Positions 1 through 13,539 of a stretch of 64,000 bases of DNA are shown here, piece by piece. The notes below the pieces were generated by a model, which saw only the letters and a program-made list of their open reading frames with translations, did not search any database and had not been told where the DNA came from. Position 1 is the first letter of the stretch, and each line of letters starts with the position of its first letter. A program made the position numbers and the translations under genes. This DNA comes from Dryococelus australis (taxonomy: Eukaryota > Arthropoda > Insecta > Phasmatodea > Phasmatidae): the NCBI GenBank assembly GCA_029891345.1, contig CM057003.1, positions 12,812,709 to 12,876,708 of the forward strand. Reading direction: 5' to 3'.

Positions 1-149
1 TATTTTTGAGCCAAACTGGAAAGAAGTCTCACTGTTCATGTCTTTTTTATAATATGTACTCATATTTTCACAACAGAATGTTTGGTCATGCGGTAGTGTG
101 TCTGACTCGCATTCAACCCCGACCAGCTACACTAGGGGTAATTTTTCCC

Positions 150-2075
150 CAAGGTAGTGACGTGTACCAGATATCCACGTGCTCCTTGTGCCCACTTGGA
201 TCACCACGGTCGCATGAACTGCACCGACTGCACTGAGGCGACAAGAACAGCCCAGAGTATGATGGTGCAGGTCACAGAGAATGGCAAGCTACACCTCCTC
301 GCCGACCTGCATTACATCACTCAAAATGGCAGTCTTGTTTAGTTTGTTCTCAAGAGGTAACATTTAGGAGAAATTAACAAGCTGTCCAGAACAGTCTCCC
401 CATGAAAGCCACAGCCATCAGGTGCACCGGCAATTGGCGGGAACGTCAGACCTGTCCGCGTCACGACGCCCAACGCCTCTCCAATCTGCATGACATTGGC
501 TGGCCTGTTGGCCTTCTACAGAGTGCTAAGTGACCCAAGTGGTGTTAATCAAAAGAGCATTGCATTGCCCTAATGTCTCCAGTGTCAATTATATGTGAAT
601 ATTTAGAGTCAGTGAGATTTCTTTGCTAATTGTGTGAACAAACGCGACACTTAGTACACTCTTACATCATGAGGCTCGTTAAGTGACATAGATGCCAAAA
701 CATGACTCATAATTTGTTGGAATAACCGGAAGTCTCATTTGTACAAAAACTTTCGAAGTGGAAGCGTTACACACACTCCACAACTTACCGTTATTCCAAT
801 GATCTTGTAAAGTGTTAATTATGTATTAAATGTACTAGTGTTTCCATGTTTCTAGTTTCAGTGGACTACCTATAAACACTATATTTCTTTTATTGTCCTT
901 TTTAGTGAGGTGACACCCCCCCCCCCTCCCCCATAAAATAACTATAACATCCTTAAAGAACACTTGTTAATTAACAGGGATGTCACCAACATGTTTAGGG
1001 TAATTTCATTTAATTTAGTGCAATGTCAAAGTGTGTTCTAAGTGTCTTACCACATCACCATCAGATACTTGATGTTGGTTCATGCAAGTTGGTGCAAAAG
1101 CCGACGCCATTTCTCACTTCGACTTGGGCATTCGAATGGGCTAGCAGCATCAGGCGAAAACTCTTGGCACCATTATGTACGCTCATTAACCACTTCAATT
1201 GCAATAGACGTAACGTAACCGGAAACCTTTAGCTTTAAGTGCCAAGGGGTAGATATGCTGCCCCTTCACTTCATGAGGGTATAATCTTTCACTTAATATC
1301 ATACACCACTTACGTTGTTTTTATCTGCATATGGCCATTGGCAGGCCATGAGTGCCGGGTCCATTTCAGTCAGTACATAACACCTCTTGTTATGTAATCG
1401 TTAAAGTGCAGTAAATATCTGTACTTAATTCATGAGTATTTCTTCATTGTTGCTCAGAACGTTTAGGCACTAAACCCTCTTTTAATACACCCAGGGTACC
1501 CATGTATCTGTTTGCAGGATGTGGGGAGGCTAAACATCTATGTAAGTGTTAACTTCCGTGTAATCACGGTGTACGAGATAGCCTTAAACAGTCTCGTGAC
1601 AGGTAACAAAGTGTCATATGTATCATGCTGGTGAGTGTGCGGGTAAAATCAACCAGCATCTGATGGGTTTCCAAGGCTCCTCTGGGCCGTTGACCAGCGA
1701 CCCTCATCAGTAGCTCACCCAGCCAATGTCATGCAGATTGGAGAGGCGTCAGGCATCACGGTGCGAACAGGTCTGGCATTCCTGCCAATTGTCGGTGCAC
1801 CTGATGGCTGTGGCTTTTGTGGGGACACTGTTCTGGACCACTTGTTTATTTCCCCCAAGAGTTATATCTAGAGAACATGAGAACAAATTAAACAAGATGG
1901 TCATTTTGAGTGATGTAATGCAGGTCGCGAGGAGGTGTAGCTTGCCGTTCTCGGCAACCTACACCATCATACTCCGGGCTGTTCTTGTCGTCCCGTTGCA
2001 GCTGGTGCGATTGATGCAACTGCAGTGGTCCAAGAGGGAATGAGGAGCATGTGGCCATCTGGTTCACATCAGTAG
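150..2075. repeat. Foldback-like inverted repeat, arms about 330 bp
   Basis: The left arm (about 185-512) is complementary to the right arm (about 1719-2060) at roughly 80-85%. Examples are the shared CAGCCATCAGGTGCACCG (413-430 on the plus strand and inverted near 1795) and the shared CTCCAATCTGCATGACATTGGC. The 1.2-kb spacer shows no transposase, and no reading frame is shared well between the arms. It may be a foldback element, or two members of one family inserted head-to-head. The remaining sequence to 3588 is AT-rich with no gene recognised. Confidence 0.7.
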
Positions 2076-2079
2076 TTTT

Positions 2080-3588
2080 CTCACCCCCTTCCAGGCTAAT
2101 GTTGGTGCACTTCCTGCATTTACAGCCTCACAATTCCCTACCTCGTAATGCAACTTCCCTGTTTAGTGGTAACCTCTGTCCTGGGAAGCTAAGCTTCAAG
2201 ACACAACGAGCCCCGGGTCTGCTGAGAGCTCAGCTATACAGTAAGAGGTTTATAAAACCAGAGGCTTATATGACCTTTTTGTATGAGCGACCATAGTATC
2301 TTACACGGCTAATGTGCGATCCCGCGTTTATTCCCAGTACTATGATATCTCATCATTACAGAACTCATTATGTGGGATGTCCATTTTCTGTCTCTCAGTT
2401 CTGAGATAAAATACTGAGATACACTGAACTCAATGTGATGTCAAAAATGTCTTTTTTTTTATCACAACTGGAAATGTTAATTCTCAGAGGTCCAAAATGA
2501 AACTGCTGTCCGATACGCAAATCCCTAGCAACCTGTAAAATTGGAGAGTCACACAATGACCAGCATTTGAATCAGTATGATCCATACACAGCATTACATT
2601 ACCACACGTCCAGGTAACAGGATGACAGAACAGTATACTACACAACTCTGCTGTGCACTTCCAAAATAAAAATACCCCCCATTTAACTTTTCATGAAATA
2701 AATTAAGCATCCACAAATGTCAGAGAGCGCAGTAATACCCAAGCATACTCAAGTTTGATGTAATCAAAAAAACAGTGTCCAGGGGTGGCTCTTTATGGAT
2801 ATGTTTGATTCACTGCTTCACCTAAAATTTATAAATTACAATTCATTTAGTTTACTGGCAATTTTTCTGTGTGATTCATTATTCCACCCAACTCCTACAT
2901 ACAATTCAAGATAAAAGAATTTGTTCTTATAGTTGTTTTTCACTGAAGAAGAATGTAAGTGTTAGAATTAACCAAATTTTTTTAATACTTATTTTTTAAT
3001 AATTTCAGAGTTTCACTTGACTGATGCACAAATAAAGCGAGCACTGGAATGTTAATTCCACAATGTGCATACTAATAGATGTTAGGCAGACTTTTCAGAT
3101 GCGCTCAGTTTACTGTGAACAGCTTATCTAAAGTCTTTCTTTTCATACATAAGAATAGACAGAACGACAATGTTTCGGACCACACTGCTGCTATTTCTGT
3201 TCACTGGGTACTCACTAGACTTGTAAAGGTATCATTAATAATTTGATGCACAAGACAGTTAAGTGCGCTGATCTCCAGAAAATTAATTATTTCATATTTG
3301 CACCAAATACCCACTGTTCAACTTGTAGACATTACTTACAACTATTATTTGTTTGTGAAAAAAAAATCCTGGAGCACTTATTGTTTTTACAAAAGAGCAT
3401 ATAAAAATAACATTTTTTAGTGTTTATGGTATGTACAAAAACAAAAATTAATTCACTCAGATACAGAAATGAAATAAGATACTATTAGGTACTTCAATAT
3501 CTTTACAACCATGCCATAAAATAAATGGTTTTGCAAAGTTTTAAAATTGTTTAAAATAAAGGAAGCTTTGCATATGTTTGGTTTACAG
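2080..3588. other. AT-rich spacer, no gene seen
   Basis: No long reading frame, splice-consistent exon or recognised repeat is visible. The stretch contains short homopolymers only. Confidence 0.6.
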
Positions 3589-5527
3589 CGATGCCGGCTA
3601 ACAGCCAGCGGTGCTACAGCCCATAACGGCGCTCACCACGCATGTGTCACGTGTACATGCACGTGCGCAAAGAGGCTCAAATCTGAATTTCCCTAACAAA
3701 ATATTATTTTTGCAGTGTAAAATGTGTCTTGATATTTTATTTTCATGGTTTGAAATGTCTTAAAATGTTTTAAAGTGTTTGTTGTCAATTTGAAAATGTT
3801 TGGTTATGAACACAAAGTGCGCGCTTCACAGAGATTAAGAACAGTAATATTCCGGCATGAACGTTGTCATAAAGAGACACTAAAATAATAAAGAAAATTA
3901 ACAAGAAAATTCAAAAATGTAAAACAATATTTAAATTATTTGTGCCACTTTTATTTTCAATATATAAAAGTTTTACTCGGCATGCATAGCACTTCTGCTT
4001 ATGTGAACATCATAGGCAGCCATGGTAGATCCGTGCGACGCTTGCCTCTGGGCAGTCTGCCTAGGAGAGCTGGCGAGGTAAGACGCTGTCACGTACACAC
4101 TACAATTTTTGAGCACTGATGTAGATTTCAATAGCACTTTCAGTATACCGGTTAACCTATGCTTGCATATGTTTTGCCAGACATTTCCCCAGCGTTATGC
4201 TTCCGCTTAATAAATTTATTTTGCCCTTGTGGCATTTTTCAACTTAATCAAGAAGAAGGAGGAGAAAGATGTCGGAGAGGTCGGGCGACCCGCAAAACTT
4301 ATCAGGCGCCATCTGCTTCTGCTAAAGGCGTTCCATCGTGATTTCTGTATTATTGCTGTGTGAAATTTCAAGGGCTTTGTTTTCATGTATGTATTCAAGG
4401 GAATTTTTCATGTTTGAGTACTTTATGGCCATATCACATACAACCATGTGGTTAACCGCCGCCAAGTCAATATCTGCGCCTTCCTTGTGCTTTGAGAGCT
4501 TATTTGTGTAATATCATGTGTGCAATAATTTATTTCAGGGTTCTATGTATTGTCATTCAGGGTTCCATGTAATTTTCACGTCAATTTATGCTTTTGTGTT
4601 TGACCACATAGGCACTTCAATGTTTGCTTTTGTGCCATCAGGCCTGCTACAAGCCTGTAACTGCTTCAATTATAAAAAGGATAATTTTCTCAACAAGAAT
4701 AACAATTTGTCAGAGTTTAATCTGCCGTTTCCACGAAGAAATATTGCAGTTCCACCTGCACCACGTGGTCCGCTACAAACTTTATCCAGTGGCATCCATG
4801 TCATCTAAACTTGTTTTCACGCATGTGCGTGTTTATTGTGAATACTCATCTCGTGCCCCATCATCTTCTAAGGGTATTTATGTAATTTTGTATTTTGTGT
4901 ACGGTGATATTACTTCCGTCCTAGCCGGCTCTGTGTATAGGCCGTCACCACACTACCCACGTGCTGGAGGGCGAGCCCAGATGAGTTTGCGCTGTAATCA
5001 CACGTGTTTATGTATCATCAGTTGATTCATTGTGTAATTCACTGTGTCCTGTCTTCAGGGAAAAATCGTCAGTCCACCCTAGCGGCTGTCGACTCTCTTC
5101 CCTTGAGAAGATTGTGTTTTCATACACCATGGTGAGATCATTCATCTAGGCGTGCGCTAGAGTAATTACAGTCTGGGGAGAAACCCAAGCGGAGTTAGCT
5201 AGACACGACCGAGTTGTATCATTAAATTTCATGGCATGTGATTTGTACACACGGTATAGATAAAACAAGTCTCACAGTGACTCATTCTTTTATTTTGTAG
5301 TGACAGCATCCTTGCCACCTGTGTTTTTCAAGTGTTACAAATGGTTAGTACTGAAGTGTAGTATTGCAAACGTGTATCGTAAGTACACTCGGGTAATACA
5401 AACACACAGAACCCACAGCATCCCTGAGAACCCTGAGTCTCAACAGTGCGGTCATTGGGAAGCACCGCTGGTGCCCATATCATCAGTAAGTAATTTGTTC
5501 GTCTCGTGTCTCACCCAACGGCGTCAA
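3589..5527 (+). repeat. Family A repeat, copy 1
   Basis: A ~1.94-kb element shared with copies at 5846-7776, 39876-41895 and 58894-62090. The left end carries GATGCCGGCTAACAGCC and the right end CACCCAACGGCGTCAA. The reverse complement of the right end (TTGACGCCG) nearly matches the left end of the best copy (TTGATGCCG), suggesting short imperfect terminal inverted repeats. No transposase, RT or integrase motif is readable, so it looks like a non-autonomous DNA transposon. This copy is in the opposite orientation to copy 2, 318 bp away. Confidence 0.8.
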
Positions 5528-5845
5528 CAGGAATATATGACTATTTGTAGAGTAAATTTTACTAAGCATACATAACTTAAAATAAACTAAGCATTACATT
5601 TTTGTCATACTCGTTAAATTTTCTGTAAATGTCTTTGTTTATTTTATTAGTCATCCCAAAAACACTATAATCAAGATCCTGACATTCCATAATGCAAAAA
5701 CTATTTATAAAACTTTTGCTTACAAGGAAACAGTACAAGTAATCTGAAAGTTGAACAGTATTTCGTACAAATATAAAATAATGCATTTTTTTGGGTACAA
5801 CTTCCTTAAGAGTGGGATGGACCTGCGTGTTTTCTGTAAAATAGT

Positions 5846-7776
5846 TTGACGCCGTCGGGTGAGACATGAGACGAACGATGACACAAATACTTACTGGTAA
5901 TTTGGGCGCCAGCGGTGCTTCCCAATCACTGCACTATTGAGACTCAGGTTTGTCAGGGATGTTGTGGGTTCTGTGTGTCCGTCTCACCCGTGTGTACTTA
6001 CAAAAACGTTGATACTAAACTTTTAATAAAATCACTGAAATAAACAATAGATATAACATATGTGGCTAGGACACTGTCACTACTGAATAAAAAGTTGAGT
6101 TCACTGTAGCCTTGTTTTTATTGATATTGTTTATACACATCAACGTGCCAATGAAATGGTTATCTCGGTCATGACTAGCCAATTCCACTTGGGTGCTCCC
6201 CAACCTGTAATTAATCTAGCGCACACCTAAATGGATGATCTCACCGAGGTACGTGAAAGCACAGCATTCACAAAGGAAGAGGGCCGACAGCCGCTAAGGT
6301 GGACTGATGGATTTACCCTGAAGACAGGACACGGTGAATTACAAATGAATACCCTTAATACACATTAATACGAGTGGTTACTCGGCATGACTGACGCAAA
6401 CTCGTCGGGGCTCGCCCTTCAGTATGTGGTTAGTGTGGGGATGGCCTATACATAGAGCCGGCTAGGACGGGAGTAATTGCGCCGTACACTAATTACACAA
6501 TTACATAGACCCTTGAATGATACAGGAAATAAGATGGGACACGAGATGAATATTCACAATAAACACACACATGTGAAACAAGCTTAGGTGGTGCCGATGC
6601 TGCTGGATGAAGTTTGTAGCAGACCACATGGTGCAGGTGAAATTGCAATATTTCTGTAGGAAAACTGCAAACTAAATTCAGATAAAATATGATTCGTGTT
6701 TGGCAAATGGTTCTCTTTACGATTAGTGTTGTTACGTGCTTGTAACATGCCTGGTGGCGGTAAAATCAAACATTACTGTGACCACGTGGTCAAGTACAAA
6801 AGCATCAATTTGCGTGAAAAATACATTAAACCCTGAATGAAAAATACATAGAACCCTGAAATAAATGATTGCACATACAATGTTATATAAATAAGCTCTC
6901 AAAACGCTATGATGGCGTATACAAAGACTTAGCTTCAGTCGGCCACGTGGTTATACGTGATGTTGCCATAAAATATTCAAACACGAAAATTATCCTTAAA
7001 TACATACAGAAAAATAAAGCTCTTAAAATTGCATGTAGCAATTATGCAGAAGTTACAATGAAATGCCATAAACATAGGCAGTTGGCATCTTGATTCAAAA
7101 TGCACTGGTCGCGTGACCTATTCAACATCTTTCTCCTCCTCCTTCTCGATTAAGTTAAAAATGCCACAAGGGCATAAGGAATTAGTAAAGTGGGAGCATA
7201 ATGCTGGGGAAAATGTCTGGCAAAAACGTACGCAAGCAAAGATTAACCGGTAAACTACATGGACTATGGAAACCTACCTCAGTAAACAAAAGTTGTAGTG
7301 CGCTCGTGATAGTGTTTTACCTTGCCAGCTCTCCTCGACAGACTGTCCAGATACAAGCATAGCACGGACCTGTCATGGCCGCCTACGGGGTTCACGTAAG
7401 CGGAAGTGCTATGCACGCCGAGTGAAATATTTTATAGTGAAAATAAAATGGCACAAATTAAATTACACATTGTTTTACATTTCTATAATTTTGTTACGAA
7501 TTTCAATATTATTTTAATGTCTCTTTGCGATGGCATTCATGCCAGAATATTAAGTGTTCTTAATCTCGGCGCCACATGCACTTTGAATATTCATAACCAA
7601 ACAATTAAAATTAGTATAAGCACTTTAAAACATTTTAAGACATATTAAACACTGTAAAGACAATATAACATATTTTACCCTGAAATTAACATTTATACGA
7701 AAGTTCAAAATTGTCGGCCGTTGTTGACATGTGAGCGCCATCATAGGCTCTAGCGCCGCTGGCTGTTAGCCAGCGT
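5846..7776 (-). repeat. Family A repeat, copy 2 (inverted relative to copy 1)
   Basis: The plus-strand left end starts TTGACGCCGTCGGGTGAG and the right end finishes with GCTGGCTGTTAGCCAGC, the mirror of copy 1. Internal landmarks are in reverse order: the CCTGAGTCTCAA region, GTCCACCCTAGCGGCTGTC, and the CACGTGCTGG block. Together with copy 1 it makes a 4.2-kb inverted repeat. Confidence 0.8.
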
Positions 7777-9585
7777 AAAGTTGATTGCGCGAATAAGCAT
7801 ATCTCGGTAAATAAATGTTCTGCAAATACAACTTTTTGTCACAAAAGATAAAAAAAACAATTATCGATGCCCCAATTTTTTAAAATTTTGTCATGTTAAG
7901 TGTATTCTTCAAGAAAAAATTAGTGAAAATGGTCAAATATCACATTTTTAAAGCTTGCGTATGCAGTTTCCTTAAGCGACAAGAGAAAAGTACAAACATA
8001 TGGGAGTATTTAATCTGTGGGCTTTCACGGTGTGTAATAAAACCTAACTGTTAGAGATTTAATTTACATAGTACAGCATCACGACAGAAACACTGCAGGC
8101 CTTGCATGTAGGAGCAATGATGCACGCGTGTTCGTGTCGCCCGTATCGCTCCCTCACTTCATGACCTTGGATGCACAGCTAAGAGTGTGACCAAATCAGT
8201 GGATCTCGTTCAAAGTGTTACCATTTACAAGAACATTGTTTACCAATAGAAAATTGCTAATAATGGATGAACACTGGAAAACTTGGGTAAAAAACATAAA
8301 AGAATAACAAATACACACAACTACAAATTACACACCAAAAAAAATATTATTATAAGGTGAGAAAAATTTAAATACAGTAAAGCATAATGCCAAAAAATAA
8401 TAATACAACAAAATAAAAAATTTATTCTTACTTTTAGTTCAAACCTCTCTTAGAACTACCGCACTTCAATAGAAAGTTGCAAAAAGGAAATGATTGAAAA
8501 TCAAGTTTAAATACAGTAGTGAATCAAATGAACTTTGAGATTATGAAAATAACCACTTGACAGTTTTTTAAAATTTGAGCACATGAGCTGATATCTGCAC
8601 ATAGTGAAAGATAACCGCATTATCTGAAACCACAAACAAATTAAAGATGACAGAACGCTTCGTGGCCATTGACACAATGGTTGCCCATGGCCTTCAAAGA
8701 TAAGTCCTGTCAAGATGATACACTTTACTAATGTTTCACCGTCTCATGTCAAAGATGTTCAACTATAATGCTGCAATAAGCTGATCTGTGAGAGCAAGCA
8801 CAGTTTCAGAAGGGCATACTAGTGTGAAACTCAATTGTTATTATGCTTACTTAATGATCGAGCTGATATCTTTAATGATAGGCAAGTGGATGCCTGATTT
8901 GCAGATGAATAATGCTTTCTATAGCAGCAACATTTTCTTGAAGCGAATATGCTGGCTAGTTTCAGATACAGTGTCGTAAGATGGACAGAAGAGATATTTA
9001 TTTGGGATTGATGAACACTGAGAATATATATGCATAAGGGAAGTATCAGGAGAGCTAATGAAGGTGTTTTACCTGCTGTTTATAAACACAACAAACAATT
9101 TAAGGGTAATATAACGAAAAGTTTGCAGATGACTACAAATGATGGTCCGAAGGGAAATACCAAATGTGGAGAGGGGGTAGCAAAGAGAAGGAAGATGAGT
9201 GGGAAGTGAGAGATAGAGAGATGAAGTGATCACAATTCTGCATTACTAAATGACTGCATCATGGAGCAGGAAAGATGAGAAAAGCTAAATGAAGAAAATA
9301 AATGCTTGGGTGTTTAACAAAACACAGTGTAACAATAAACCATAATTATTATTACTATATTTTCCCACTTAACAGTTCTCTTTCACTTAAAGAGAAATGA
9401 AAACACAACTGATAAGTATAAATATATTCAACTTCCATACGAAGATTAAATATGTTGAAAGTAAGTTTGGAGTGGTTAAAAGTGGTTGTTAGTTTAAGTA
9501 AAAGGATATTAAGAATACTTCTAATATGGTACACCGAAAAAGTGGCTAATTAATTGACTGCATCCATGTACAAACTGTAATTGCG
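7777..9585. other. Non-coding AT-rich spacer
   Basis: No gene or recognised repeat. There are scattered short ORFs without family signatures and a purine-rich stretch near 9180-9220. Confidence 0.55.
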
Positions 9586-9633
9586 AAGAGAGAGAGAGAG
9601 AGGGGGGGGGGGGGGTGTGTGTGTGTGGCGTGC

Positions 9634-9697
<64 letters not shown>
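9586..9697. repeat. Compound microsatellite (AG)n-G14-(TG)n-(TA)n
   Basis: Four adjoining simple repeats: AG dinucleotides to 9601, a G run at 9602-9615, a TG run to about 9627, and a TA run from about 9637 to 9697. The apparent open frames here are artefacts of the repeats. Confidence 0.95.
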
Positions 9698-9699
<2 letters not shown>

Positions 9700-9754
9700 C
9701 TGATGATGTATTTTAGTTGGTATTTTTATCCAGGTTTTAATTCTAAAAGCATCC

Positions 9755-9810
<56 letters not shown>

Positions 9811-9869
9811 GGATGCTTTTAGAATTAAAACCTGGATAAAAATACCAACCTAAATACATCATCAGTATT
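9696..9869. repeat. 63-bp near-perfect palindrome around (TA)24
   Basis: The left arm 9696-9758 and right arm 9807-9869 are reverse complements with only two adjacent mismatches. They enclose a 48-bp pure TA loop. It could be a MITE-like hairpin or a microsatellite-seeded palindromic duplication. No coding content. Confidence 0.9.
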
Positions 9870-10229
9870 ATCACAACAAAAGCATATTATAAATATAGTT
9901 TTAAAAATACAATCCTAATGCTTAAATTTGTTTACAATGTTATTAAAATTATTTAAAGGCAGGCAACAAGAGCACATTTAAAACAAATAAGTTTTCAACC
10001 TGTAATTATAAAAAGTATCCTATGTAATGTTACCAAAGTTTAATGGGCCACGGAAGTTGTCTTGTTCCATGGTAACTTTTGAAACAATTGCACCCCCCCC
10101 CCCCCAAAAGACAACAGTTACATGGCTACATGCAAGTAGTTTACATCTTGTGAGGTGTTAGCCGCCAGCACATAGCCACACCTGCATACCTGCAAGGCTG
10201 GCCTCCACACTCCACTTAATGAGCCTTTT

Positions 10230-11400
10230 GCCATGCTTTCACTGTTTGTGACAGAGGATGACCATGCAGCCTAGACCACGCAGAAGAAAGCAGTACTTCT
10301 GTCTCTCTCCCTCCCTGCCCTGCTCCGGTCAGACGGTATGAAAGGAACACTAACTGCTGCCTCAGTCTCGCGTCTTCTGTTGTGCAGTCTGTCTGGCCTG
10401 TCTTCCAGCCACCGATCACGCTAGCCAGTTTACTCTTTGCTAGTCCGTGGCACGTTAGATCACGTCTTTCTTACAGTCTGTAATGGTCAGTCACCTCGCC
10501 ACATCTTAGTGTTTCTGTTAACCAATGCTTACATTACATGTGTGCAACTAGTGCCACACATCAGCATCATCCGTGCTGGCATCGCAGCGTATTTGAAGGC
10601 ACTGCTCTCGGCCCAGATAACCCTGTACACACTGAGTTGTTAGGCACTTGGCAACATAGGTTTCCACACTTCAGGCAACCTATTGGGTACAGGCTGAAGT
10701 ATGATTTGCATATTTTCAGGACAATAAGCACAAGGAACCTGATTCTAGCTGCTCTTTCACTCAGCCAACTGTATTTCAATACCTGCATCCTGCTATACCT
10801 ATTCTGCCTTTAAATCATATGCCACTCTTCAAAGGATTGCATGACTGTGCACCCACTACCTTCTCCTTCTGGCTAGTTTGCTTAGCCCTGACTTCATTCT
10901 AAAGGTGAAGACAACGTACCCACGTATTCCGCCTTGTCAGTTGCTACAGTGGGCAGAGTAAGAGGGATCTGATATCATTAACTGGCAGTTCGTTTAACCT
11001 GAGCGACTATCCCACACTTGCTTGGGTGAACCTTGGAAGAAAGACTGAGGTCAAATCCTTAGCAAGGCAAGTGAGTGAGCGAGAGAGAAAGTGAGTGAGT
11101 GAAGAGATCTAGGAGGCTCTTAACATTGAGGTCTTGAGAGTCGAGGCAAGATGGTGAATCCTCATGGGGACCACAGAGTGCATCTCCATCCTGCTTCACT
11201 GGAACACCCAAGAAGTGGCTGCAAACCTATCAAGGCACTAGCGCGGAGAGAGGTCAGCTATGCAGAAGGCCTGCCCAGTCCAATTCCATACATTATCTGC
11301 AGCGAGTTGAGAACTTACACACACGTGCTTCCTTACAGGACACTTACTATTTCCAACCTCAGACTGTATCTCTATATATCTCAACATCGGGCTGGGGAGA
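10230..11400 (+). mobile_element. LTR-like direct repeat, copy 1
   Basis: This stretch matches 13540-14560 in the same orientation at roughly 70-75% by eye. Shared strings include GCCAACTGTATTTCAA, GGTGAAGACAACGTAC and CACTTGCTTGGGTGAACC. Copy 2 has a clear TATAAAAG, where this copy reads TATGAAAG (10337). The promoter-like start and the pairing suggest LTR plus leader of a decayed retroelement. No RT lies between them, so the identity is inferred. Confidence 0.6.
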
Positions 11401-11945
11401 CAAAAAGAGGCTTGTCACGGAGATTAGGCACACATTGCTATGACCCATGGCAAAAGCACGAAGAAATAAGCAAGCTTAGTAACAGAAATAGTACCCAAAC
11501 AAGGAGACACAGAAGGCAAGTAAACACCCCAGGGACCACGTTTATGTCAAACCCAGCCCTTAAGCCACAGAGCTACGGGCTTCCCTGCCAAATTTCATCC
11601 AGAGTGGAAAAGTCCCCAGAAGATAATGAAAATCAGGGCAACACTGTTTGGAGAGAGGATAGTTGCAGAAATATCTGCAAGATATATCTCGCACACCGGA
11701 AATCTGCCCATACGTCAGTAACCAGCCTTGGCGCTATCATCAACAAGCCAGAGAATCAACTGGGGCGAGAGGGCCCAAAGCTAAGGAGCAATGACCTGGC
11801 ACATCCTACTGCACTGCTTCCCCCTCCAGAGGAAATGTCAGGCGACACACAGCGATGTCCATCTGCACCAGGCAGTACCAGCACCTTCTCAGGACGGAGA
11901 AGAATACCAGAGGCTCCACCCCCAGTGGGCCAACCAGCAGCATAG
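11151..11945 (+). pseudogene. 264-codon open frame in the LTR-like element, unknown
   Basis: The longest uninterrupted frame of the window (264 aa). It starts inside the direct repeat and continues into its flank. Composition is rich in S, R, P and T with no transmembrane segment, zinc finger, protease or polymerase motif. The corresponding frame in copy 2 (14408-14635) shares a short AK/EGL.P(I)P segment and is then broken. It may be a leader or gag-like relic, or simply a chance frame; no function is assigned. Confidence 0.3.
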
Positions 11946-13539
11946 GAACAGGTAACTCCACCCTGTCTGGGGGCATGCCACATCCCCTCCACCCATCTCA
12001 GCACCATTCCAGGCTGTTGCCCAGGGGTGGCGTCAGTACGCCACCACGGAGGGAAATGTCTGCCACCCTTCCACTGCCCCAGTTGACCCTTGACACTGCA
12101 ATTCGTGCCACTGTCCACAGATGGTGACTCCGAACTGGCAGCCTATCTATGCTATGTGCTTCCACATAGGTGCCAGGCACCATGGCGGACATGCAGGGAT
12201 GCAGTCAACGTTAGGCCCAAGCACTACAGGGCAGTAGATTCTGCTAACATCAGAGTTAGCAGATCCAGCCCTTCCAGCTCCAGCTATGGCCATCGCTCCA
12301 GCCAGCTCAGCAGCAGCGCAAAGACTGTGCTCTGCGCTGTTACTTCCAGTGCCCGGTTGAAGTTACAGACTGTGCGAGGAGTCAGTCTGACGTTCCCAAC
12401 CACAAAGAGTCAACACCAGTGGTGCCAGTAGATGTGATAATAGCAGTATGTAGTCCTCCTGGAGCTCATCGTAGTGCACCTTGTTAGTATAATATACATA
12501 GGGAGTGAGTGCTACTACAAGTGTTTTCTTTGGCATCTGTGAAAACCAAAAGCAGAGCACCCTTAATAAGCAAGTCTGTGTGATCACAGTGGAAGAAAAT
12601 AAATCCAATGAGTTGGGCAAGGTTAGGCTAACTATTGAGTAATTGCAAGGCATGCCATCACCATTAGCTAAGATTTTAGTCAAGAATGCATGCGATGCAT
12701 ATGTTTGAGTTGTTTGCAGCAGTTTGTTTCATTCTTTATAGCACCTACTATGTCTTTTCAAATACAGTTTAAGTGCAATGTATTTGCCATTTTTTATTGC
12801 CTAATCACAGCATAATCAAATCATTCCTAACACAGCTTCATTGCTTGAATATATGCCAGTTTTCAGTCTATGAACATGTAATCACATGGCTTTACCATAG
12901 AAAATATTTTATTAAACACGGTTATGTCTGTTGCATTGTTGATGTCACAATTTCATGTTGCCTTGTATACAGTCTGAGTTCTTTATGACTACAAGTCACC
13001 TACCCAAACATGTTTGCATTATATGTATATAATTTGGTTTTCTTAGAGGCCTAGGAGCCAAATAATTTTATAGCTCCATTGTATTCTTTCATTTATATGA
13101 ACATATTTACTTTGTTCTACATAATGATACCCTTCTTAAGGCCTGGGCGACATCCATTTTCAGCGAAACAATTTATCTCAGCAAACTTATACAATGAAAC
13201 ACACTCTTGACAGTATTGGCTCTAACTTAACTGATTTTTGCTTTTCTTTGTAACATTTAAAGTGTACCAGCTGTTTTTTGAACTCGCAGATAAACTGATT
13301 TCAACATAAATAGAAGTTGCCAGTAATTAAAAAATGTACTGACCATATTAGCTTGTTGAATAATTTACAATTTTTGTGGTCAGCAACCAGCAACAACTCC
13401 TACCATAACTAGTAACATTAGACACCGCCTTAAAGCTAGGAATTGTTTTGTAACCAGCAAAGTTTTTACATTTCGCATAGCTTTGCTGTGGGATGGGACT
13501 AGCCAGAAATACATCCCAATTCAACGAGAGAGAGATAGC
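11946..13539. other. Between the LTR-like repeats, no gene recognised
   Basis: 11.95-12.45 kb is GC-richer, with overlapping short frames on both strands and no recognisable domain. 12.45-13.5 kb is AT-rich and featureless. If 10.2 and 13.5 kb are LTRs of one element, this would be its decayed interior, but no gag or pol motif supports that. Confidence 0.4.

Noticed and set aside
9550-9822. ORFs of alternating Tyr-Ile residues on both strands
   Set aside because: Pure translation of the TA microsatellite.
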